Both the position numbers and the translations under genes were made by a program. Below the pieces are notes generated by a model. That model was not told the origin of the DNA and ran no database searches. It saw only the letters and a program-made list of their open reading frames with translations. Of a DNA stretch of 38,817 nt, positions 1 through 7,388 are shown piece after piece. The DNA comes from an uncultured Clostridia bacterium (lineage in GTDB: Bacteria > Bacillota > Clostridia > Oscillospirales > Acutalibacteraceae): assembly GCA_947572385.1 (NCBI GenBank), contig CANPBX010000019.1, positions 1 to 38,817 of the forward strand. The letters are read 5' to 3'. Positions within the stretch are counted from its first letter, which is position 1. Every line of letters begins with the position of its first letter.

Positions 1-34
1 TGTCCCACAAGGATACTCAAATCCTATAAGGACA
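1..34. other. Nested inverted repeat next to the left att copy
   Basis: Two nested stems are visible. An outer TGTCC/GGACA stem (1-5 with 30-34) encloses an inner AGGAT/ATCCT stem (10-14 with 21-25), separated by matching 4-nt internal loops. It lies just beyond the 3' end of the truncated tRNA-Pro copy, so it is probably chromosomal sequence that originally followed the tRNA and could act as its terminator. A T-run, if any, would lie outside the window. Confidence 0.35.
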
Positions 35-41
35 CTCCGCA

Positions 42-111
42 TGGTCCGAGTGGCGAGACTTGAACTCACGGCCTCTTGACCCCCAGTCAAGCGCGCTACC
101 AACTGCGCCAC
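42..111 (-). repeat. Left 70-bp att repeat, a truncated tRNA-Pro copy
   Basis: These 70 bases are identical to 8947-9016 and correspond to the tRNA-Pro gene from U8/G9 region to the CCA end. The seven bases that should form the 5' side of the acceptor stem (112-118) do not pair with the 3' side: only about four of seven positions can pair, two of them as G-T wobbles. No promoter is visible upstream. This is therefore the duplicated att half of an integrated element and not a working tRNA. Confidence 0.9.
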
Positions 112-155
112 GACTAGGCAAAATCTGTTGAAATTACTGGGTTTTTGAAGACAGG

Positions 156-201
156 CCGCTTGATTCAGTCAAACATTTGGCGCTTGATTCTTCACTTGAT
201 T
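156..201 (+). promoter_or_regulatory. Candidate integrase arm-type sites, left end
   Basis: The motif CTTGATT occurs three times, at 159-165, 183-189 and 195-201, with start-to-start spacings of 24 and 12 bp. The two leftmost copies share the longer form (C/G)CGCTTGATT. The same motif occurs twice at the opposite end of the element, next to the integrase gene. Placement at both ends and helical-phase spacing suggest arm-type binding sites for the tyrosine integrase. The function is inferred. Confidence 0.45.
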
Positions 202-260
202 TACTATACCACCCAGCCGCGAAAAAGTCAACCCTATACATCAATTTTTGCAAGAGGTTA

Positions 261-941
261 TTATTTATTCGCTTTTAATTCAGCCTTATATCGGTAATAC
301 GTATTTCTCGCAAGCCCTGTCAGTTTCATTATCTCGATATCCGACAGGCTCCCGCCAAAGTCTTTGCAGTGCTGCAAAATGATGGGCTTCATTTCAAGGC
401 TTTTCTTAGTGGTCAGCCTAGCTCCTTCCCGCTGGCCTATCTGCTTCCCATTAAGGCGGGCCGTCTGTATGCCCTCCCTTGTGCGCTGGTGCAAGTCCTC
501 AACTTCTTTTTCGGCTTGGTCAAAAGCAAGCCTGATCTGTTCTTTTGCCAATGCCATCAGGTATTGATTCACGCCTCGCAGAATGCAGTCTACCGCTGTC
601 CCCGTCATAGGCACACTGCTTTCAAGCGCCTTACGGTAAGTGTCTGTATCGATATGGTGTTCCTTTAGAAACACAAGAGACACACCACGCTTAAAAAGTT
701 CCTCATAGACTGCAAAGCCCTCTTCAGCGTTACGGCTCATGCGGCTCACGCTGTCGAACACCAGAATATCACCCGCTTTGACTTTTGTAAAAAGTTTCTT
801 CCACTCTTTGCGATCAAATTTTATTCCTGTATAGGATTCTTGCACGATTATAGCACCGGGGTATTCTCGCTCAATATTCCTGATCTGCCGTTCAATACTC
901 TGCTTTGCCGTGCTGATTCTCGCATAACCGTAAATGCTCAT
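261..941 (-). CDS. Serine recombinase (resolvase/invertase family)
   Basis: This 226-residue protein begins MSIYGYARIST, the typical N-terminus of serine recombinases, in which the Ser of ARIST is the nucleophile. It continues with the conserved DILVFDSVSRMSRN segment, which carries the family's active-site Arg residues. The C-terminal third (about residues 175-226) contains a helix-turn-helix-like stretch, so it is a short resolvase/invertase-type enzyme and not a large serine integrase. The ATG at 941 is preferred over an upstream GTG at 956 because GGGAG lies about 8 nt before it. A consensus promoter and two 16-bp direct repeats lie upstream. It may resolve multimers of the excised element or invert a segment; no invertible segment is obvious. 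It coexists with a tyrosine integrase, which is the more likely integration enzyme. Confidence 0.9.
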   Translation of the reverse strand: MSIYGYARISTAKQSIERQIRNIEREYPGAIIVQESYTGIKFDRKEWKKLFTKVKAGDILVFDSVSRMSRNAEEGFAVYEELFKRGVSLVFLKEHHIDTDTYRKALESSVPMTGTAVDCILRGVNQYLMALAKEQIRLAFDQAEKEVEDLHQRTREGIQTARLNGKQIGQREGARLTTKKSLEMKPIILQHCKDFGGSLSDIEIMKLTGLARNTYYRYKAELKANK

Positions 942-978
942 TGCTGTATCTCCCACTAAAAGTATTTGATTTATCGTT

Positions 979-1067
979 CGTCAGATTTGATACTCGCATT
1001 ATACCCTAAACTGGTGCTAAAGTCAAGGGGTTTTAATACATTTCTTAAAAACGTCAGATTTGATACT
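979..1067. repeat. Two 16-bp direct repeats bracketing the recombinase promoter
   Basis: CGTCAGATTTGATACT occurs at 979-994 and again at 1052-1067, 73 bp apart, which is about seven helical turns. One copy lies just downstream of the -10 and the other just upstream of the -35 of the serine recombinase promoter. This arrangement fits autoregulatory operators or res subsites of the recombinase. TTTGAT also recurs at 965-970. Confidence 0.6.
998..1026 (-). promoter_or_regulatory. Promoter of the serine recombinase gene
   Basis: On the minus strand, TTGACT (1021-1026) is followed after 17 bp by a perfect TATAAT (998-1003). The predicted start of transcription is about 40-50 nt upstream of the ATG at 941. 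The promoter is bracketed by the 16-bp direct repeats. Confidence 0.75.
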
Positions 1068-1180
1068 TTGCAAACAAAGAAAAAGCGGGAGTAGTTTATT
1101 GCCTACCCGCCGCTTCCCTCTAAGTATATCTACCAGGGGGCTACTATACATTTGTAAGAGTATTACCATAAAGAAAAATA

Positions 1181-2491
1181 TCAGTAGTTGCTCTGCGTTC
1201 GCATCTGCGGCATGTCTTGAAAATCCTCGCCAGCATACCGCCCAAACTCCGCAAGGGGTTTTTGCAAAAGCGCCAGCATAGGGTTATTCGGATCTTTAGC
1301 CGTACATGGTGTATTCTTGCGGTACTCTGTAACCTGTGTCCAGTGCGCCAAAAGATTGTTTTTAGCTTTTATGCCTTTCCCAGCATAGTACCCATATTCC
1401 TGGACTTTCGCCATGAACGCATTGAAACAATTCTTAAACGCTTCTGCTTCTAAAGGATTACTCAAATCGCTAAAAGAAAAGGATTTTTTATAACTCGTAC
1501 CATCAACACCGCATTCAACAAGCACCTTATCCCGCGCCCAATCGTGAATATTATACCAGTAGTACGGCGCTATAATTCCAGTACGCCGCGCACCAAGTGA
1601 AGTATTAAGGCCTCCAGACACAGCCGCCAGAAAATAAGCATACTCGTTGTGTGGGTTTTCTGATAAGTGATCCGCCTCAATTCCCGCCGCAGAAAACCTT
1701 TTGTGCATCTCAACTAGTGCAACTTCGATCTCAGATGTCACTTTACCAATCAAAGCGTCTGAAAGATAGCCCATATGATACCCGCAAATTATTTCAGCCG
1801 TAGAGATAGGCACTTTGTTTAGTTTTACTCTCAAGTGGCCTTTATCTGTAAGCTCCCATGATGATATTGTGTTGAAGATGTAACATAGCGTTTCGTTGTA
1901 TTCGGTGTTTAAAATCTTTCCCGATCTGTGGCACAACTGAATACAATTTCTTTTTGGGCTATCAACTACCCTAATCATTCCGCTACTGTCAGGGCTAGCA
2001 CTCAGTGTGTTATATAGGCTATCTCGGTTTACCTCATAAACTGTATGTGTTTTCAAATACTCCGCATACTCACCAGTGGTAGAAATATTAGCGGAGTACT
2101 TTCTTTTTAAGTCAACCTCTATCCCATTGATATTCTTAAAATCTGTTTCTTGGTATATGGCGTAAAGTACGTTACTTAGCTTGTAGATTGGATCTATTCG
2201 CGATGGTATTACAGAATTGCCTATCAATGAAAATTTTCCTACTTGTTCTATATGAGCTTTCAACAGTTCATAAACGTACACTTTGCCATCTGCTCCAGGC
2301 TCTAAGCCAGTATAAACACCTGCAAAGGCTTTCACATCCACCCTATACAAACCCTCAAATTCATAACCGATAACTTTCTCAGGTGATTTTGTTCTACCGA
2401 CTTCCAGAACCCAATCGCAGTCATCATCGAAAGAAAAAATTTTGTTGTAGTATACTTTCCTTCCGCTTTCTTTGAATAATAGTTCTTTCAT
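1181..2491 (-). CDS. Unknown 436-aa element protein, possible degenerate HNH/AP2-like
   Basis: I do not recognise this protein with confidence. The start is well supported: AAAGGAG lies 9 nt before the ATG. The middle reads like a diverged HNH homing-type core. A segment KGHLRVKLNK (about residue 230) precedes a segment around residues 272-300 with D-H-L, then N-E, then an N followed by GARR, spaced roughly as the His/Asn residues of HNH nucleases are. The stretch near residues 345-380, with an F-rich strand followed by EAEAFKNCFNAF and a YGYYAG end, recalls AP2-type DNA-binding modules that often follow HNH domains. These resemblances are by eye and weak. No signal peptide or membrane segment is visible. 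It sits between the serine recombinase and the helicase on the same strand and is AT-rich like the rest of the element. Alternative roles include a replication or regulatory protein. Confidence 0.55.
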   Translation of the reverse strand: MKELLFKESGRKVYYNKIFSFDDDCDWVLEVGRTKSPEKVIGYEFEGLYRVDVKAFAGVYTGLEPGADGKVYVYELLKAHIEQVGKFSLIGNSVIPSRIDPIYKLSNVLYAIYQETDFKNINGIEVDLKRKYSANISTTGEYAEYLKTHTVYEVNRDSLYNTLSASPDSSGMIRVVDSPKRNCIQLCHRSGKILNTEYNETLCYIFNTISSWELTDKGHLRVKLNKVPISTAEIICGYHMGYLSDALIGKVTSEIEVALVEMHKRFSAAGIEADHLSENPHNEYAYFLAAVSGGLNTSLGARRTGIIAPYYWYNIHDWARDKVLVECGVDGTSYKKSFSFSDLSNPLEAEAFKNCFNAFMAKVQEYGYYAGKGIKAKNNLLAHWTQVTEYRKNTPCTAKDPNNPMLALLQKPLAEFGRYAGEDFQDMPQMRTQSNY

Positions 2492-2586
2492 TTTACATCG
2501 CTCCTTTTTGCATTTCTACTGTAATCCTAGCCAAAAATACAGCGCTCCTTTACAGAGAAAAGTTCTAAAATTAAATCATGCTTTTG

Positions 2587-2786
2587 GGAAGCCGCATAAA
2601 ACCTAACAATTTTGAGTTCCGCACTAAAGGAAACCCTTAGAACACTCACTTACGTTTATACATTGTGAACATTCTGTTAACAAAATAGACTTACTGCCGT
2701 TTGGCCTCCTACCGCGCCTATGATCTCTGCTCTATACATTATTCTTTAAGGGAAAGCGATTTCTAAAGTCCCGGAAGCCGCATAAA
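2587..2786. repeat. 14-bp direct repeat GGAAGCCGCATAAA
   Basis: GGAAGCCGCATAAA is present at 2587-2600 and 2773-2786, 186 bp apart. A shortened version (GGAAGCCG followed by TAAA) occurs at 3226-3237. Repeats of this size in the largest non-coding gap of the element could be iteron-like binding sites. Confidence 0.45.
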
Positions 2787-3045
2787 TACTGGGTTTTTCG
2801 AGAGTCGGTTTTCAATTTTAGGAGTTTTATAGTAACAAATCAAGCGTAGAAACTGCAACTGCCCCATATAAAGAAAGAAATGAGTAACACATTTAAGCTT
2901 GGCTGTGGTACTGGCTAAACTCTACGTAGAAATTAGTTTGCAATTCCTACTCCCTACGACATCTAAAATCTTGTGCAAGACTGTAGTTGCATATCCCATA
3001 AGAAAAAAGAAAAGTATCCTCTCTGATCTATGCTGCCGTATCTGC

Positions 3046-3075
3046 GCCGGGTTCCGCTTAGGGGCTACACCCGGC
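3046..3075. other. GC-rich hairpin inside the non-coding region
   Basis: GCCGGGT (3046-3052) pairs perfectly with ACCCGGC (3069-3075) across a 16-nt loop. No T-run follows on either strand, so it is not an obvious terminator. It stands out against the AT-rich surroundings. A nick-site or origin hairpin is possible but unproven. Confidence 0.35.
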
Positions 3076-3349
3076 TTGACACTAACGTAATCTTAGATGT
3101 GGTACAGATTGATTCTGCGGAACAAATGTTACTGCGATACAATCAAAGGTTTTCGTGTATGGGCTTTATCAAAAGTAAGCGGCGGGGCAACTGCGCACAA
3201 CAAAGGCGCATGTTGACCCAGAGCGGGAAGCCGTAAACCCATTGGTAATATTGCATAAATATCAGGAAAATTCTACCTTAATTTCCGTTGCCACATGCAT
3301 TTTCAAGCACAAGGCTTTAATATAACCCTTGCGCCCAAAACTGCATATT

Positions 3350-4882
3350 TCATTCCTGATATATGACCACTTCCCATGCAGTATAAAATTTTTGCTTGTT
3401 GTTTTCCATACGACTTGTACGAAACTTTATTAATCTATAAGGCAGTCTGCTGCCTTTAAGCCACCCTTCTATACTCTCAAATGATCGAGACAATTTTCGG
3501 TTTTGCCGAATATCCATTCTTTGAATAAATGCGTCTTTCTCCTGCTTTGTCAGCAGTGGTCTATTCACTATAGAATCAAGATATCCTGCAAGGCTTTCCT
3601 TGTGCCGAACTTCTTCGACAACGCTATATTTATCGAGCTGTAATCGTTCAGCGATATAACCTCTGTAGCCATCTTCATGTGTCATAATCTCATCGTACAC
3701 AGCTATTGTTTGTTTTGCATAGCCAACCTTAGTAGGCGCAAGCTGTTTTTCAAAATAAGTCTTGCCATCGATTTCTATAGGAACATCTACCACAACACCC
3801 AAGCTGTCATTGCTCCTATCATGTGCGGCGTTATAATTCTCTGCTCCCTCATCGGTAAACTGGTCAGTTTTCTTTACTAGCTCTAATAGCTTGCGTTTAG
3901 CTCCCGCAATGCGATTGTTACCGTAGTTGCGCACGTAAACATTGACCGTATCGCTTATATCCAGCGGTCGCTTTCGTCCAATGCTTTGTATAACGGCATC
4001 GGGGTCTAGCATATCGATAACAATAATATTTAACTCTGAATCCTTGAAAGTTACGCCAACATCCAGTGCTGGTGTGGTGAATAATAGATTACAGCCAAAA
4101 TGTTCTGTTGCTATCATAGCCGCTATCGCGTCCTCGTCCATACACTTTGCATAAGTCGAATTACTTTTGCTGCAAAGGAATAAGCTGTTTTGCTGATATT
4201 TGCAATGTAATTCATAAGCTTTTTGTGCGCTCCATAGAAAAAAGATACCTTTCTTGTTATCCTTGATAATCTGATTTGCTAAAATCTCAAATTGTGATTC
4301 TTGCGAGAAGTAGTTTAAGCTGGTTATATTAGAGTTTGCTATAGGCACAAAATATTCTGTAAAGGGTATCTTGTTTGCTTCTAGGTGCGCTTCAATTCTA
4401 TCTGGGGTTGCTGTGAGAAAAATCTTAACCGCATTTTCCTGGCCTACAATCCAGTCAAAAGAAAGATCTGTTTGTTTGCTAAAGCTTGAATCACTGATGA
4501 AATAGTGGACTTCATCGCATATGATAATATCCCAATCTTTCGTTATAGGCTTACCAAATTTTATAGCGGCCTCAAGGCTCTGATAAGTTGCAAGGGCTAT
4601 TGTGTCGCTATCCCCAATTTCTTTTTGTAGCTGTTCCTTTAATAGCGCTCGTGGGACAAGGTATAGCACTTGCTTATGTTGTTCTCTGTAAAAGTCGAGC
4701 AAATTGTTCCGCACAAAATAACTTTTTCCTGTCCCGGTTCCGCTACAGATAATGGTATTACTGCCGGGTGTCCATGATTGAATGTCATTTTCATTCAGCC
4801 ATTCGCTAAGCTTTCCAGGGATATGGCTAAAATAGCGTTTATCCTCTTCGCCGTTAATGTATAGTGGTAGTCTAAATCGCAT
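3350..4882 (-). CDS. SF2 DEAD/DEAH-type helicase
   Basis: The 510-residue protein has the ordered motifs of superfamily 2 helicases: Walker A GTGTGKS (residues 48-54), a DEAH-like DEVH box (123-126), motif III TATP, and a motif VI of the form QSIGRKRP in the second RecA-like domain. The C-terminal roughly 170 residues match nothing I recognise. The start is well supported by AAAGGAG 8 nt upstream. It is probably a DNA or RNA unwinding enzyme used in replication or maintenance of the element, since no other replication gene is visible. A role in a defence function is an alternative. It lies downstream of the small gene at 5051-5386 and may be co-transcribed with it. Confidence 0.85.
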   Translation of the reverse strand: MRFRLPLYINGEEDKRYFSHIPGKLSEWLNENDIQSWTPGSNTIICSGTGTGKSYFVRNNLLDFYREQHKQVLYLVPRALLKEQLQKEIGDSDTIALATYQSLEAAIKFGKPITKDWDIIICDEVHYFISDSSFSKQTDLSFDWIVGQENAVKIFLTATPDRIEAHLEANKIPFTEYFVPIANSNITSLNYFSQESQFEILANQIIKDNKKGIFFLWSAQKAYELHCKYQQNSLFLCSKSNSTYAKCMDEDAIAAMIATEHFGCNLLFTTPALDVGVTFKDSELNIIVIDMLDPDAVIQSIGRKRPLDISDTVNVYVRNYGNNRIAGAKRKLLELVKKTDQFTDEGAENYNAAHDRSNDSLGVVVDVPIEIDGKTYFEKQLAPTKVGYAKQTIAVYDEIMTHEDGYRGYIAERLQLDKYSVVEEVRHKESLAGYLDSIVNRPLLTKQEKDAFIQRMDIRQNRKLSRSFESIEGWLKGSRLPYRLIKFRTSRMENNKQKFYTAWEVVIYQE

Positions 4883-5050
4883 ACGCTTGCACTCCTTTAA
4901 AATAAAAAATGCCGCAACAATGTTAGGCTAGTAATGGTAGCCTTTCCAATGCTCGACTTGTTTGCTGTAAGCGTCCCCTTTTCCGGAACGCATCTTATTC
5001 ACTTGTTCCATTATGATACTATCTTTACCGCCCTTTGTCAAGGGGGTAAT

Positions 5051-5386
5051 TCAATCTTTCCAAACCCTTTCAACTCCGAAAGCAAAGCGCACTTTCCCGC
5101 CGCTTGCGCTAATGCTCAAACGGTCTGCCATGCTAATAGCCCTTGCAAGCCTCCCAGCCGCTTCACCGTCCATCATGATTAAGTCGGGCATATCCAGCCA
5201 AAGTAAGGCGTTCTGTTCATGTGGGTTAGGCTCATAGCCGCCTACTGTGCATCCATCCAGCCGCTCTAACTCTGCCCTGATTTTGTAGTACAGGCGTACT
5301 TTCTCAAAGTCTGCTCGTTTACCTATAAAGTTCTCGTTGCGGTCGTGCATTTCTGCAATCTCCTCCGGAGTGTAATCCTTGCTCAT
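5051..5386 (-). CDS. Small element protein of unknown function (111 aa)
   Basis: The reading frame is preceded by GGAGG 9 nt before the ATG and is collinear with the helicase gene 168 bp downstream. The protein is soluble-looking, acidic at its N-terminus (a run of D and E in the first 15 residues), and has no membrane segment, signal peptide or Cys motif. I recognise no family. The central part is rich in charged helix-forming residues, and the C-terminal half has a Gly/Ala-rich stretch (GEAAGRLARA). It might be an accessory factor for the helicase, judged only from position. Confidence 0.6.
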   Translation of the reverse strand: MSKDYTPEEIAEMHDRNENFIGKRADFEKVRLYYKIRAELERLDGCTVGGYEPNPHEQNALLWLDMPDLIMMDGEAAGRLARAISMADRLSISASGGKVRFAFGVERVWKD

Positions 5387-5774
5387 TTATGAAAACCTCC
5401 ACTTCTATAAGTAGCCTTACGGCTCTGCTTATATTACAGAAAATCAAGGGGTTTTGCTAACTTTGAGAGAAAATTTTTTCTTTGTTTATGGGAAACGGCG
5501 GTAAGTACTTCAGATTACACTATACTTCTGTATTTTTTTGTATAGGTTATGATGATATCTCTAAAAGCAGTATATCGAACTCCAAAAGAAAATCGGCGGG
5601 AATGGGGTTAAAAACTCTCATAAAATAGTGGTTCGGTGGCAGTTCGCAAAACCTAAGTTAATCAACAGCATAACGCCTTTACTTTAGTGCGATAAAGTGT
5701 CTTTTATTCGGGTTCGGTGATTCTCTGTACAAAAGCCATGTGTGCAGCATATATACACCAGCATCACCAGAAAT
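5387..5774. other. 388-bp AT-rich gap with no recognised feature
   Basis: I see no supported gene, RNA or clear terminator here. The sequence between the small gene and the lipoprotein gene is AT-rich and probably carries the promoter for the small gene and helicase. Confidence 0.4.
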
Positions 5775-6380
5775 TCACGCCACCTCAATACTCATGCACA
5801 CGTTACCCGATAAAATGAAAAAGCTATAATTGAATTGGTTTAATCTCGTTTCGTAAGTACTTTTGAGGGCTTGATCATCAAAAAAATAATTCTGCATGAT
5901 ATCCATTCTGAAATCCACACTTTGATTTTCTGTCATGCTTTCGTCTATCCCATAAGCTACAACCGTCATTGCGTTCACTGTTTTGAAAAAATATGCAATG
6001 TCTTCCACTGCTGTATCTGGTTCAGCTGCAAAAAGCACGTTGTCTAAAGTCCCATCTTCGTTAAAACATATAGTTGCCTTTGTCCATGTTGTTGGCTGAA
6101 AAGAGTTATTGTCTTCCGATAACATCTCGATTTTGTCCGGAGTATCAGCTTCACCAATGTATTCATTATATCTCTGAACAAAATTGTTATAACCTTCTTG
6201 AACTAGGGGCGATGGCGTTGGTGTTGCTGATAATCTCGATTCTAGTGCATCAATCTGTTCTTGCAGCTCACTGTTTTGTTTATTCAGTGCATCAAGTTCT
6301 TCTTGTGAAACCGAGCTTCCACATCCCGTAAGCCAAAACGCAACCATAACTGTCAACATCAGTACAAGTACCCTTTTCAT
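5775..6380 (-). CDS. Putative lipoprotein (201 aa)
   Basis: The N-terminus is a classic lipoprotein signal: MKR, a hydrophobic segment, then the lipobox LTGC with the lipidated Cys at residue 20. After the Cys comes a short Ser linker and a heptad-like Glu/Gln/Leu-rich helix (about residues 25-50), probably a coiled coil, then a small TPTPSP linker and a C-terminal domain of about 145 residues. I recognise no family for the mature domain. It should be anchored on the outer face of the membrane. It is transcribed from a strong promoter (6444-6472) divergently from a ribbon-helix-helix regulator gene, which suggests regulation by that protein. As cargo of a small integrative element it might affect the cell surface, but nothing in the sequence settles this. 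Confidence 0.75.
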   Translation of the reverse strand: MKRVLVLMLTVMVAFWLTGCGSSVSQEELDALNKQNSELQEQIDALESRLSATPTPSPLVQEGYNNFVQRYNEYIGEADTPDKIEMLSEDNNSFQPTTWTKATICFNEDGTLDNVLFAAEPDTAVEDIAYFFKTVNAMTVVAYGIDESMTENQSVDFRMDIMQNYFFDDQALKSTYETRLNQFNYSFFILSGNVCMSIEVA

Positions 6381-6415
6381 CGTCCAATCCCTCCAAGCGA
6401 TTTCCGTATTCTAAT

Positions 6416-6465
6416 TTCGATATCGAATTTGGAATATAGAATCAGTATAACAGACAGGCTATACT
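6416..6465. promoter_or_regulatory. Operator-like dyads between lipoprotein and RHH genes
   Basis: There are two dyads. TTCGATATCGAA (6416-6427) is a perfect 12-bp palindrome in the early transcribed region of the lipoprotein gene. AGTATA (6444-6449) and TATACT (6460-6465) form an inverted repeat with a 10-bp spacer; the first arm is the lipoprotein -10 and the second is a possible -10 for the divergent regulator. Ribbon-helix-helix proteins typically bind such repeats. Confidence 0.5.
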
Positions 6466-6472
6466 ATGTCAA
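6444..6472 (-). promoter_or_regulatory. Promoter of the lipoprotein gene
   Basis: On the minus strand a perfect TTGACA (6467-6472) is followed after 17 bp by TATACT (6444-6449). It reads toward the lipoprotein gene starting at 6380. Confidence 0.75.
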
Positions 6473-6489
6473 GAGGGAGGGCGATACTT

Positions 6490-6666
6490 ATGCCAACTTT
6501 TATTCCCAGGCGTCTGGAAAAAGAAGTTATCAGTATGCGCATAGCTGTTGATCTGCTACAAGAAGTCGATTCCAAAGCCGCCGCTTTTGGCATAAGCCGA
6601 AACGAGCTTATCAATCAGATGATCCAGTTTGCATTAGATAATATGGCGGACACCCAAAACAAATAG
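6490..6666 (+). CDS. Ribbon-helix-helix (CopG/Arc-like) regulator
   Basis: The 58-residue protein starting MPTFIPRR fits the ribbon-helix-helix fold. A short basic strand region is followed by MRIAVDLLQEVDSKAAAFGI, then SRNELINQMIQFALDN, the typical second helix of CopG/Arc repressors. I chose the ATG at 6490 over 6466 because GGAGGG lies 8 nt before it and would be coding with the earlier start. It is the only clear plus-strand gene of the element and is divergent from the lipoprotein gene. The shared intergenic region carries dyads that could be its operators. Such proteins are usually autorepressors or antitoxin-type regulators; no partner toxin gene is visible downstream. Confidence 0.75.
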   Translation: MPTFIPRRLEKEVISMRIAVDLLQEVDSKAAAFGISRNELINQMIQFALDNMADTQNK

Positions 6667-6906
6667 CATTACAAGCCCTAAAAAGCTCTGTGTCGGCTTT
6701 TACAAGATTAAACGTGTCCCAATACCTTTAAGCCTGTATAATCGATTCTAGGGGCAAATACTTCAACATTTTATGTAAAATTTCAAGGCGTGAATACTGA
6801 CCTACTGAGGGCACATCCCGGTAAAAGGAAATCTTTGAAAATGTTTTGTACCCCCCTTGGCTTGTATAGGGCAACTACCGCCCGCCGCTTCTTGTGCTAA
6901 ATAAAA

Positions 6907-6931
6907 AAGCCCCAGCGCAATGCCAGGGCTT
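6907..6931 (-). terminator. Rho-independent terminator after the paralog pair
   Basis: On the minus strand a 10-bp stem (AAGCCCTGGC with GCTGGGGCTT, including G-T wobbles) with a 5-nt loop is followed by a run of T. It lies 25 bp after the stop at 6956 and ends the transcript of the two paralogous genes. Confidence 0.85.
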
Positions 6932-6955
6932 CCCTATATATAAACTAGCTTTCCA

Positions 6956-7375
6956 CTAGGGTTTGTTTACGGCCTCGCTGGTAGGCTCCGTTCTTGCGAT
7001 CTCGCGCAGTACTACCTTCCAGTCCGCATAGTGTGCCGCCCATGTCCCCTCCCAAAATGGGGCTAAACCAGTTTTCCCAAAGTTAGCCGTTCTGAAAAGC
7101 TGATCGAGAATTTCCCTAACTTCTCTCGGTTCTGCATCGACATTGGCAAATACCGGCTCATCGCCACGATCGGCTTTCAAGGAAATACGCACTTCAAACG
7201 GCCTTGCCATCAAAGATACTCGCGCAACGGAACATCCGTCAAACTGTTTTGGTAGCTTTCCAGTGTAAGGTAGCTCAACCTTATCTTCACGCAAGCTTGG
7301 CCCAGCAGCCTTGATTTTGCTTATATCAAGCACAAAGCCGCCGTATTCTTGTCCGTACTCGTTCACTAATACCAT
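6956..7375 (-). CDS. Unknown protein, paralog of the gene at 7389-7775
   Basis: The true start is at 7375 (MVLVNEYGQEYGG), because AAAGGAGGG lies 6 nt upstream; the longer open frame runs into the neighbour and is a shadow. The 139-residue product aligns by eye with the upstream gene's product over about 109 residues with about 57 identities. Shared elements include PSLR, YTG-LP-QF, ARVSL, DAEP and a C-terminal FW-G-W-AH--DWK block. No signal peptide, membrane segment or catalytic motif is apparent, and I recognise no family. The C-terminal tail beyond DWK is longer than in the paralog. The gene follows its paralog by 13 bp and shares its terminator, so the two are probably expressed together and may form a heteromer. 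Confidence 0.7.
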   Translation of the reverse strand: MVLVNEYGQEYGGFVLDISKIKAAGPSLREDKVELPYTGKLPKQFDGCSVARVSLMARPFEVRISLKADRGDEPVFANVDAEPREVREILDQLFRTANFGKTGLAPFWEGTWAAHYADWKVVLREIARTEPTSEAVNKP

Positions 7376-7388
7376 AGCTAACCCTCCT

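Larger units (their letters stand above)
2492..3349. other. 858-bp non-coding region of the element
   Basis: No reading frame here has a convincing ribosome binding site or a protein-like composition. The region holds a 14-bp repeat (2587-2600 and 2773-2786, with a weaker third copy near 3226-3237), a GC-rich hairpin (3046-3075), and a short match (ACTGGGTTTTT near 2788) to sequence at the element's left end near 136. An origin of replication or transfer would fit, but this is inference. Confidence 0.4.

Noticed and set aside
42-118. A second functional tRNA-Pro
   Set aside because: The 5' acceptor strand does not pair and no promoter is present. It is the duplicated att half.
261-941. An invertible promoter controlled by the serine recombinase
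   Set aside because: The repeats near its promoter are direct, not inverted, and I saw no long inverted repeats flanking a promoter in the element.
2899-3236. Short plus-strand open frames in the element's non-coding gap
   Set aside because: They lack ribosome binding sites, overlap each other in different frames and have no protein-like pattern.
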